Shown piece after piece: positions 10,482 to 19,574 of a stretch of 64,000 nt of DNA. The DNA lies in contig JAKEKT010000024.1 of the NCBI GenBank assembly GCA_021495925.1, positions 355,258 to 419,257 on the forward strand, written 5' to 3'. A program made the translations under genes and the position numbers. Under the pieces are notes generated by a model. That model saw only the letters and a list, made by a program, of their open reading frames with translations, was not told the origin of the DNA and did not search any database. Each line of letters begins with the position of its first letter. The stretch's first letter is position 1. The DNA is from Diplodia intermedia. Its lineage: Eukaryota > Ascomycota > Dothideomycetes > Botryosphaeriales > Botryosphaeriaceae.

Positions 10482-11984
10482 TCATGTCTGGTATGGTATG
10501 TAGTCCGACAGCCAAGCAGAATGGTCGTGCTCAGTAACGCCATTTGGCGAGGCGGATGATGGAGTCTCAGAGTCTTGGGACTGCTCAAGGCCAACTCCAC
10601 TCAGTGATGCGTGGGATCGGAATCGAGCATTTATGTGTCTGGTAGAAGCCTTCGAGTTAACCGACGAAAGGGGAAACCAGGTCATGGCTTCAGGATCAAA
10701 TGGCAGCTCACCTGGTAAAGGAGTCGTGTTCTGCTTTTCGAAGTCGATCCTCTGTTGCTTTAGCTTTCTAGCCCTGTCTTTACCGAAACCCTTCTCACTC
10801 TTCCGACGGCGGCTCCTGGTATCCATCCATTTGGCCGTGCCTGTGGTTGGCTTAAGATTCGTGAACTTAAAGCCATATGCCGACCCGAGTTTTTGCTGGT
10901 GGTATTTCTTGGGTGGCCCAACCTGAGATTTTAGTGCCTTAATCTCTCTAGGCTTGCCATCTTTGTTGCGGAATAGACATCCCGGAGAATGTTCACATGT
11001 ATGGGGAGGCCGGTACCCATGGTGGCAAGCTTTCCTGTCCCAATTGATTTCAGCCGGCTCTATGGTGTGATGAGCGGGATTAATGCATCTCCAATTGCCG
11101 CAAAGATGCGATAGGTGCCAGCCCTCATAAATCCAGCCGTACTGTTGTTCTAGCGTCATGGTGCCTTCGACGATCATGCGCCATGTCCCTACTTGTGTTC
11201 GGAGGTGCCTTCTTTTTTTCATCCCAGGAAAGCATTCGTCCTTCCACTTGAAAGATATCTCCACCTTGTCTGTACCACCACGGTCCGCTTCCACGCCTTC
11301 GTACAGCCAACAGCGTTCTTCCTGTTCATTCTCGGGAATGGCTTGGGCAGCCATATTATCCAGGAGGTGCTGCAGCCTTTTCTTATCTTCATGGGGCATG
11401 TCTTGAGTGCTCTGCTTCATGAAGCAACGCGGGATCCTGCTTGTGAGGCCATCAATATCATCTAAACCATTGGAAGAGACCTGAGAGCTAGCCGGCAGAG
11501 TCGAGTCCTCGTCTTTCGAGAAGTAGTCTTCAAGCCCTTCGATGGCTCTTGAGTGGATCGGAGTTTCCCATTCTCCCAGCTGAGCTGACCGTTCCCGACC
11601 AAGCTTGTTGAATGGGATGAGGCGTCCTGCATCTTGAGCTGGTATTTGCGACCCCTGGGAGCTGAAGATTCCGGCGGAAGAAGTTGAGCCTTGCGATGAA
11701 GGCATCGGACTGCTGTCAAATTCGTCCTGACTTGATCCGAAAGGCGGTATAGCGATCTGAGGCCGGTGTGCGTGGTAACGAAAGAACTCACCTCTTCTTT
11801 TGTCCTTCAAGTCTTGAATATCTTTCTCCAACTTAGAGTGGTCTCTGTTCCATATGTCCCAAGGACCATCTTCGAGAGCACGCAGCTGCTTCTCGAGCAG
11901 CTTGGCCTCAGTGTCAATTCGGTAGATGGCGAGAGGCCAATGCGTTTCCTCCAGAGAGCCAAAAGGAATATCGTTCGCGGCCAT
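10482..11984 (-). CDS. protein with I-PpoI-type His-Me finger zinc-binding domain
   Basis: A single-exon 500-aa protein from ATG 11984. The N-terminus (about 1-70) is helical and charged; residues about 70-190 are Ser/Gln-rich. Residues 225-336 carry the zinc-binding homing-endonuclease fold (zf-His_Me_endon, I-PpoI type). C225 opens it (RCWLYEG). The signature then reads H293-x-C295-x4-C300-x4-H305-x8-N314-x5-C320, then C330-x-H332-x3-C336. In I-PpoI the spacings H98, C100, C105, H110, N119 and C125 are the same, followed by a C-x-H-x3-C set; H98 and N119 are the catalytic base and the metal ligand. All key residues are present here, so nuclease chemistry is possible. The C-terminus is basic (about 388-415) and then disordered. 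No host intron surrounds it, so it is a free-standing gene. Substrate is unknown. Confidence 0.85.
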   Translation of the reverse strand: MAANDIPFGSLEETHWPLAIYRIDTEAKLLEKQLRALEDGPWDIWNRDHSKLEKDIQDLKDKRRGEFFRYHAHRPQIAIPPFGSSQDEFDSSPMPSSQGSTSSAGIFSSQGSQIPAQDAGRLIPFNKLGRERSAQLGEWETPIHSRAIEGLEDYFSKDEDSTLPASSQVSSNGLDDIDGLTSRIPRCFMKQSTQDMPHEDKKRLQHLLDNMAAQAIPENEQEERCWLYEGVEADRGGTDKVEISFKWKDECFPGMKKRRHLRTQVGTWRMIVEGTMTLEQQYGWIYEGWHLSHLCGNWRCINPAHHTIEPAEINWDRKACHHGYRPPHTCEHSPGCLFRNKDGKPREIKALKSQVGPPKKYHQQKLGSAYGFKFTNLKPTTGTAKWMDTRSRRRKSEKGFGKDRARKLKQQRIDFEKQNTTPLPGELPFDPEAMTWFPLSSVNSKASTRHINARFRSHASLSGVGLEQSQDSETPSSASPNGVTEHDHSAWLSDYIPYQT

Positions 11985-12121
11985 CCTGTTTGTGGTACTT
12001 TCACCTCATGTTAGACCTGAGAGGCCGCGTGAGTAGAGGCGATGGTAGTGAGGTGAGCCCAAAGTACTCGTTCATGTGAGATGTACACCGAGCCGGTGGC
12101 AGCACCTGCTGTTGCGTGGTA

Positions 12122-12935
12122 CTAGTGTTGAAGACGTCTTGAGTATTGTGGCGCTATTGTCAGGTAAGTAGCAGCTGCGAAGAATGTGTTGAAGAAGAGC
12201 GTGGGGTTGGTCATGACCGAGGGTTCAGTGATAGCTGTAGAATATGACACCTTGAAGGAATAGTCCTCAAAAGGAAGGGGCTGGTCGAATGGAGTAAGAG
12301 AGCGACTTTGAGCATCTGCAACAGGAAGCTGTGGACCCATGTCCGAAAATATCATCTTTATATTTCCGAAAGTCAAAGATACGAGAAAACGATTGCATCA
12401 GTATAGAACTAGAATTTCGGAGCTTCCCGGACGATAAGCCCAGGCGGACTTGCCCAGTTCGCTTCTGATACTCACCGTAATACAGCAGTACATGTTGAGC
12501 GGCCATGGATTCGGCTAGATATGCCTGAGTCCATGTCCGGGGTCTGCTCGCTTGGTATCGCAACAAGGTGAGTTGAACGCACAACATATCTGCTTCATGA
12601 CGCTCCAACTGCCCGCTCTTTCGCTTGCAATAATTTGCGAACCAACCGTGCCCATGCGCTAAGCACTGCCGATGCGCTAAGCACTGCCGATGCCAATCAT
12701 GGTCACGAAGCAAGTGGTGGCAGTAAGTGCCGCGGGCGGAGTTGGGCTCTCGATACTTGCCGAAGAAATGCCTGCACGGAGTTAGGGAGATGTAGTCGCA
12801 ACGACCACAGCAAGATCGGTTTGGCAGCAAATACGACTTGCAGGACTTACAGCTGATTCCCATTAGATCAGGCGACCCTTCAGAGCCAGGCGTATCCAGC
12901 ATCTGAGAGACGGGCTCTCTGGCCGACGGAGGCAT
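12122..12935 (-). CDS. Cys/His-rich hypothetical protein
   Basis: A tentative two-exon model: 12935-12476 and 12315-12122, joined by a 160-bp intron (donor GTGAGT at 12475, acceptor TTGCAG). Phase 1 closes, giving 217 aa. The start is the first in-frame ATG; the frame remains open slightly upstream only through a GTG. The N-terminal third is rich in Cys and His: CKSCKSYLLPNRSCCGRC, then further C and H residues through WFANYC, which suggests a zinc-binding module. An 18-bp tandem duplication (12654-12689) doubles an RQCLAH hexapeptide within it. The family is not recognised. It lies upstream of the His-Me finger gene on the same strand, with no evidence that they are linked. Confidence 0.45.
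12654..12689. repeat. 18-bp exact tandem duplication, two copies
   Basis: The unit ATGCGCTAAGCACTGCCG occurs twice in a row. It is in frame within the Cys/His-rich gene, so it adds six residues without breaking the frame. Confidence 0.9.
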
Positions 12936-13896
12936 CTCCCGCGTCACGCGAGGAAGGAACCACGATCACAACTGCCGAAGGTCGTGGGGGAGGGGAAAGC
13001 TTTGGGCACCGGGCAGATATACGTTTGGAGAAAAGGAGGAGACGGCGGGACTGCGGTCCGAACTCTCGTCGTCGGAGAGAGACGTCGGACGGAGAGTCTC
13101 CAGGCCCGGTCCGGTTACAGCGTGGGAGAAGTGAGTGTGGGTGTGCTCATGCCACAATGTGGCTGTGTACCGGTAGAAACCGATGAGTGCTGGACAGGCT
13201 GAGGTGGGCAGAGCGCCTTGCACCATGGATGACGGGCTGCGCGCCGACGCGCGGCAGGAGCAGCATCGAAGGTTGGTCGTGCGGGTGGAGAGACAGCAAC
13301 GACGAACATGTGGGAGGCTGCGTTGGCGGGCGCCAAACCAGTCGCTCTCGCGCACGCTTGGCGAAACGGCCGGGGAAGGTTTGGGTGAAACAGCGGCGAC
13401 TGACGCCCAGCCCTCCACAATCCAGCCATGCCACCCCGCGCCGTCACCCCCCCTCGTTTCGTTTTGACACCCACGCCCTTTTCCCGTCGAGCCAGCGGTG
13501 CCGCCTGTGTGACCTGCGGGTGAGCCGCCTGGTGCCTTGCTGCAATTGGTCCAGCGCTTACCACCGCCTGCTGTGGCCCGGCTAAAGAGGTGTCATGCGC
13601 ACCCCGATGCCCTGGCGATCCTTTCCTCGGCGAACCTTGATGAGTCGCCCCCAAGCGTTGTTCCCGGATGCTGCCATGATAAGTCTTAAGACCGCCCCAT
13701 CTGATGTCGGTCCTTGCCGTCATTTTCCAAGCCCGTTGCGACGTCGGTCCCTCTTTTCACGCTCAAATCGCGCTCTACGCCGGCCCGTGGAGCCCGCTTG
13801 TTGAGCCTCTGGTCACTCACTGCTATAAATCCCTAGCCCGCCGTTGCTGGGTCTCGTTGCTGTAGAGCGCAGGAAACCTTCCCTTCATTTGCCATC
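12936..13896. other. intergenic, promoter of the lactonase gene
   Basis: Long frames exist on both strands here (for example minus 13723-13115) but they overlap each other and have compositionally random proteins. The right end holds the lactonase TATA box at 13824. Confidence 0.5.
13824..13829 (+). promoter_or_regulatory. TATA box of the lactonase gene
   Basis: TATAAA lies 68 bp before the lactonase ATG at 13897. Spacing to a pyrimidine-rich leader fits a core promoter. Confidence 0.5.
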
Positions 13897-15136
13897 ATGG
13901 TCAACATCCCTCTCCTTCTCTCCGCATCCGCGGCCAGCTGCTCCGCCTCGAACTTGTTCGTGACTTCCTACGGCGGCACTCTCAGCACTGTCACCCTTGA
14001 CAGCGCCGAAGACGGCTCTTACTCGCTTGATGTGGCTTACTCCAGCAACGGTTGCGGTGCCAGTCCGTCCTGGCTGACCTTGGATTCGGAGCGCGGCATT
14101 CTCTACTGCTTGGACGAGGGCCTTACAAGCACCAATGGCACCATCAACTCCCTGCGCGTCGACGACAATGGTGGGCTCACCCTGGTGACCTCCCAGCAGT
14201 CCATCTCCGGCCCCGTCAGCAGTGTCCTTTACGGCAGCCCCAGCGCGCGTCACCTCGCGGTAGCCCACTACTCCGGCAGTGCTGTCTCCACTTGGGGCGC
14301 TCCGAAGAACGGCTCTGTTATTTCCGAAGAAAAGTTTCCTTACACTTTGGGCGAGCCTGGCGCCGTTCCTGACCGCCAAGATGCGCCACACGAGCATGAG
14401 GCCATTCTGGACCCGACTGGACAGTTCATCATTGTTCCGGATCTCGGCGCCGATTTGGTGCGCGTCTTCAGCTACAACAGTGCTGGCGCGCTGACCGAGG
14501 AGAAGTCTCTTGAGACGGAGGCTGGCACTGGTCCGCGTCACGCTGCTTTCTGGACGGGTAATTCATACCACGGCAACTCTACTTTCTTCTACCTGGTGGG
14601 CGAGCTCGACAACTCGGTGACCACCTATGCTGTCACATACCCTGCCGCCGGCGGCATCTCTTTTACGGAAGTTTCCAAGACGACCTCCTTTGGCGATGCT
14701 CCGGAACCGGAGGGAGCAGCTGCTGCTGAGATCGAAGTGTCGGTAAGTTTGAGAACGCTCCAATAGAGACGATCAAGACAGTAATGCTAACGACAATCAG
14801 CCCGACAACAGGTTCTTGGTCGTCTCGAACCGCAACGATTCGTCATTTGAAATTTCCAGCGCTTACAATGGCACCAAGCAATACTCAGATTCACTAGCGA
14901 CGTTCTCGATCCAGCCCAACGGCTCGCTCGCGTTCGAGCACCTTGCGCCGGCTGGCGGCTCGTACCCACGTCACTTCTCGCTCAACGAAGACGGAGATTT
15001 GATTGCGGTAGCCCTGCAGTACGATAGCAAGCTGGTGATCAAGAAGCGTGACATTCAGACGGGCGTTATCGGAGACGAGATCGCCAACATATCGATCCCT
15101 GGCAACTTGACGTCTGTCATCTGGGACGAGTGTTAA
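13897..15136 (+). CDS. lactonase, 7-bladed beta-propeller (6-phosphogluconolactonase / carboxymuconate cyclase-like)
   Basis: Two exons, 13897-14742 and 14801-15136, with a 58-bp intron (donor GTAAGT, branch GCTAAC, acceptor AATCAG). Phase 0 closes to give 393 aa. The protein has the repeating propeller pattern of the lactonase_7 family. Diagnostic stretches are the early LFVTSYGGTLSTVTL, the H-E-H in DAPHEHEAILDPTGQFIIVPDLGADLVRVF, TGPRHAAFW, a segment around FLVVSNRND, and near the end YPRHFSLNEDGDLIAVA. A short hydrophobic N-terminus (MVNIPLLLSASAASCSA) could be a signal peptide, which would put the protein outside the cell. Family members hydrolyse lactone rings (6-phosphogluconolactone in bacteria) or act as muconate cycloisomerase-type enzymes. 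The exact substrate is not readable from sequence. Confidence 0.92.
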
Positions 15137-15585
15137 GACTGTTGTCGTTTTTGGCAGTCGGAGTTTGGGAAGACGTATTGGAGGACTGCAAAGTGGATCT
15201 ATAGGCCGAGCGGTTTAGCTCTGAAAATTGAGATGATCTTCAAGACAATCGAGTGGGCTCAGATGCACTATCCAAGAATGTTGAGCATTGACGAGGCAAC
15301 GATCCGTCGGCAATGGCATTGATAAGGGTCCACAGGTCACGGCTGTCAGCAAGGTGCTTGATCGGAGATCTCCTAGGTCCCACGGTTCCCATGCAAAAAA
15401 TCAGTCATCAACAATAATGGCCCAGATGGATTGAGGCGATATCGGCGGAATCGAGAACATCGTCATGGCAGCAGCGTGCAAACGCGTCTTGGCGCGCATC
15501 AGTGGGGCGCGTCCGTCGGCTGCGTCACAGCAGAGCCTCAGCCAGCACTCCAGCAGCCCACTCCACCCCGAACGCCGTCGACGAT
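15137..15585. other. intergenic, nothing recognised
   Basis: Between two plus-strand genes. The ATG at 15465 opens a short frame, but it is out of frame with the HAD-hydrolase exons. No other signal is seen. Confidence 0.5.
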
Positions 15586-17172
15586 ATGCAGCTGTTCGCC
15601 TCGCCCGCACCCGTCCTTGCGAGATGTCTGCGCAGCTCAGCGCCGCGTTGGCCCGCCGCTGCTCATCCGCTCGTCTTTGCCCGGCGGCCTGAGTGCGTGG
15701 GGCAACGCCGCCGTCTCCAGACAACCGCCGCGCCGTCGCGGATACCAGACTTTGCCTTCGCATTCGAGTACGTCAAACATATACAGTCGGGCTGGGAGGA
15801 GCAAATCCGGGCAAGACATACGGTTGTCGAAGTGCTTCAGGAGAAAGTTCTCAGGAGGAACGAGGCGCTTTCAGCACCCCGATGCGGAGCTGCCCCGCTT
15901 CCCCGACCGACACCTTGACGTCCTGCCGCCTTTTCCTTCAACCCCACGCAAAGCCTCCCCCCTTAAAGCGAGAAGCTCCCATGATAGCTAACAGGTAACA
16001 GCATTGATGGCGTTCTCCTCCGCAGCGCCGACCCGATTCCTGGCGCGTCCAAAGCGCTCACCTACCTCCAGAATCAGCACATCCCGTTCATCCTCCTCAC
16101 CAATGGCGGCGGCAAGCATGAGTCTGAGCGCGTGGCCGAGATAAGCGAGAAGCTGTCGCTGCCACTCTCCACTTCCAACTTCCTGCAGAGCCACACACCG
16201 TTCGCCGGGATGGACCACTACAAGGACAAGACAGTCTTGGTGTGCGGAGGAGACGGCGCCAAGTGTCGGGACGTCGCTGAGAAGTAAGCCAACGCGTCTC
16301 CGACCCAGCGCCGCATTTTGCAGACCAGCTAAGCGGGAAACAGGTACGGCTACAAGACCGTCGTCACGCCCGGCGACATCTACGCCGCCTACCCGGAGAT
16401 CTGGCCCTTCTCCAAGAACTTCCTCGACTACTACCGCTCCTTTGCGCGCCCGCTCCCCCGCCCCATTGACGCCGCGAACCCGTCGGCCTCGCTCAAGATC
16501 GACGCGGTCTTCGTGTACAATGATCCCCGCGACTGGGGCCTCGATGCTGCAATCATCCTGGATGTGCTGCTCTCGCATCAAGGCATCATGGGAACAATAT
16601 CGCCGAAGAATGGCGACAGGAGCCTACCGAACAGGGGGTACTTGCAGGATGGCCAGCCGCCGCTGTACTACAGCAACCCGGACCTGTGGTGGGCGGCCAA
16701 GTACCACCTGTCGCGTCTAGGTCAGGGCGGGTTTAGAGAGGCGATGGAAGGTATCTGGGCGGCTGTGACGGGAGGCGATCGGCAGGGCGTGGAGCTGAAG
16801 AAGGAGGTGTTTGGAAAGCCGTTCCGTCCGACGTACAAGTATGCGGAGAATCTGCTGAACAGCTACCGGAGTGAGATGTTTGCGGGGACGAAGCTGGAGC
16901 CATTGAAGCGGGTATACATGGTCGGCGACAACCCGGGTATGTGTTATGCGATCCGAGTACCCATGGAGTTGGCTAACGTCGTCGCAGAGTCGGATATCCG
17001 TGGCGCAAACATGTACGAGAGCCCCCTCGGGACGGACTGGAAGTCGATCCTTGTCCAGACGGGCGTCTACCAAGCAGGATCGGAACCCGCGTGGAAGCCG
17101 ACGACCATCGTCAAGGATGTGTATGAGGCGGTCAGGTATGCTGTAGAAGACTCCAAGTGGGGACGATCCTAA
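15586..17172 (+). CDS. mitochondrial HAD-superfamily hydrolase, CECR5/HDHD5-like
   Basis: Four exons: 15586-15767, 16002-16283, 16344-16936 and 16988-17172. Introns are 234, 60 and 51 bp, and phases 2, 2 and 1 all close, giving 413 aa. Exon 1 encodes an Arg-rich, acid-poor N-terminus (MQLFASPAPVLARCLRSSAP), typical of a mitochondrial presequence; this decided the start. HAD motif I is DIDGVLL (nucleophile D61, D63), split by intron 1 after the first two bases of D61. Motif II is LLTNGGG. Motif IV is VGDNPESDIRGA, split by intron 3. The NagD-like class IIA cap lies between. The layout matches human HDHD5/CECR5 and yeast YKR070W, mitochondrial proteins of uncertain substrate. The phosphatase role is family-based inference. 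Confidence 0.93.
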
Positions 17173-17570
17173 ATACATTATTCCTGAGGAGCAGCAATTA
17201 CAAGGACCTTGAACTTCAGGGCTCAATTGATCATGCGGTCAGCTCGAGCACGCAGAGGGACAAACCGGAAGAAGAATCCTGTTGCCGTGGGGCGACTCTG
17301 GTCATAACGAGTGACTTACCGTGAATGGGTGGACCCTGGAGTGGATGATCCTTGCCATCACACCATTGGCATTGGACCCCGCAATCCTCCGCCCCCACTT
17401 ACGTCAAACAGTCATTCTCATGGCATCCGCCGTAAGAGTCATTCACATGCCATTTCTTCTCTCTTCAAGCACCCTTTATTTCCCTTACTCAACCCAATAA
17501 TCTTACCCGTCCTCTACTGTATATTCTTTTCTTCAATTGACCTAACAGAACAATTTCCGCACCGCCGAAA
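17173..17570. other. intergenic, M20 gene promoter
   Basis: The end of the HAD gene and the leader of the next. The last 120 bp are CT-rich, as is common just before fungal start codons. Nothing else is seen. Confidence 0.5.
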
Positions 17571-19058
17571 ATGTCCAAAATCAGCCAAATAATCACCGCC
17601 CACCGGCCCGCCCTCGCGCCGTACGAAGAGCTCTACAAGCACCTGCACCAAACGCCCGAGCTCTCCTTCCAAGAGCGCGAGACGGCCGCCAAGATGCACG
17701 ACCACCTCTCGGCCCTCTTCGCGCGCTTCCCGCACCTCAGCACCGCCATCCACACGGACATCGGCGGCCACGGCCTCGCGGCGACGATCCGCAACGCGGC
17801 GGACAGCCCGATCGTGCTGCTGCGGGCCGACATGGACGGGCTGCCGGTCCGGGAGGCGACGGAGCTGCCGTACGCGAGCACCAAGACGATGCGGGCGCTG
17901 GACACGGGGGCGGAGAAGCCGGTGATGCACGCGTGCGGCCACGACATGCACATGGCGGCGCTGCTGGCGGCGGCGGAGCTGCTGTGCGCGGCCGCCGCCG
18001 AGTGGACGGGCACCGTCGTGCTGTGCTTCCAGCCCGCCGAGGAGCTGGGCAAGGGCGCGCAGGCCATGGTCGAGGGCGGGCTGTACGATCGCGTGCCCGT
18101 GCCCGATGTGGTTGTGGGTGGGCATGTCATGTTTCAGAAGGCTGGTGAGTTTTTTCGTGAGGTTTATGTGGATCAAGAGGGACGGAGGAGAAGGATGGTG
18201 GTGTAGTAGTGGGTCATGGTGGTTGTTGAGTGGAGAAAGAAAGCTGACCATGCTGGTGGCCATGTACAGGGACGATTGGCACAAGGCGCGGGCTGGTGGC
18301 TTCGGCCGCAGACTCATACAAGTACGTACGATGGCCCCCATTCCCCCTCCTTTCCCTTTGACCTTACTGACAATTGCCCCCCCTCCAACAGCCTCACCAT
18401 CCACGGCCGCGGCGGCCACGCCTCGCAACCGCACCGCACATGCGACCCCATCGTCACGGCCGCGCACACCATCACGCGGCTCCAGACCATCACCGCGCGC
18501 GAGGTCGACCCGCAGGACGCCGCCGTCGTCTCGGTCGGCTACATTCGCGCGGGCGACGCCGTCAACATCATCCCGGCGTCGGCCGACCTGGGCATCGACG
18601 TGCGCACCTTCCTGCCCGCCACGCGCGCCCGCGTGCTCGCCGCCGTGCGCCGCGTCGTCGACGCCGAGAGCATGGCGTCGGGCGCCCCGCGCGTCCCCGC
18701 CCTCGTCGAGACGCGCACGTTCCCGTTCCTCGTCAACGACGAGCTGGCGACGGCCGCGGTCGAGGACGCGTTCGCCGCGCATTTCGGCGACGATTACGAT
18801 CCCGACGCGCCCAGGCTGGGCGGCAGCGAGGACTGCGGCATCCTGGCGACGAGCGTGGGGAAGCCCGGCGTCTTCTTCACGTGGGGCGGGACGGATCCCG
18901 AGCTGTGGGATCGGTTGGAGAGGGAGGGCGGCGAGGATGCGGTTAGGGAGGGCGTGCCGATTAATCATTCGCCGTTCTTTGCGCCGAAGCTGGAGGCGTT
19001 GAGGTATGGGGTTGATGGGTATGCGGGTGGTGCGTTGGCGTTTTTGGCGAAGGCGTGA
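17571..19058 (+). CDS. M20 family amidohydrolase/peptidase
   Basis: Three exons: 17571-18144, 18270-18321 (52 nt) and 18392-19058. Introns are 125 and 70 bp, and phases 1 and 2 close, giving 430 aa. The protein is a full-length M20D-type amidohydrolase, related to IAA-amino-acid hydrolases, hippurate hydrolases and N-acyl amino acid deacylases. Metal-site motifs are RADMDGLPV, HACGHDMH (about 120-126), QPAEE (154-158) and GGHVM (H185). The small exon 2 supplies the family's AGTIGTRRGLVASAADSY segment, and exon 3 opens with the dimerisation-domain hallmark HGRGGHASQPH. A late GGSEDCGIL corresponds to the family's usual G.EDF. No signal peptide is seen, so it is probably cytosolic. It should hydrolyse an N-acylated or peptide-like amide; the substrate is unknown. 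Confidence 0.94.
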
Positions 19059-19574
19059 TTGGGAGTTCAGTCGGGCAGAGCCTTCTTCGTCTTCGTGGAA
19101 GCGTCACAGCGTCGTACAAGAAATGAGTCTGTCATACTTATGCGGGCAGCTGAAGTCCATGTCTGCACGCTTATGTAGAGTCTTGACACTTACATCTGCG
19201 TCCGGATACTTGCTTCAACTGCTCATACAGGGAGGGGGCTTGGAAAATTACATGCGTTCGAACACTTACTTCTACCGCCTACGTTTGTGGACTTCAAATC
19301 TCCTGTAATTATTGACACAATGATCTGATCGAGGCCAATGAGAATTAAATTCGTATATAGTATGCTCCTATCTACTCGAGTCCTTGTAGAGGTTGCGCCT
19401 CTGGTGGTACATGTGTCAAGTCACTATTTACCAAAGTCAAAAATACGGCACCCATAGTCTTTCCGTCCATACTGACCGTTCCCCTTCCGGGCTGACGAAG
19501 GTTACAGTTTTGCCTCTTCTTCGGACGAGGATCCTCTTTTTCTTTTGTTGCTCGCCATCGCGATATATCCTTCT
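19059..19574. other. convergent intergenic gap
   Basis: The 3' flanks of the M20 gene (+) and the HET gene (-). No gene or repeat is seen. Confidence 0.5.

Noticed and set aside
12936..13723. A gene between the Cys/His-rich protein and the lactonase
   Set aside because: Frames on both strands overlap, none contains domains, and no splice signals join them.
17514..18968. A 484-codon minus-strand open frame over the M20 gene
   Set aside because: Antisense shadow of high-GC codons. The plus strand has all the M20 motifs.
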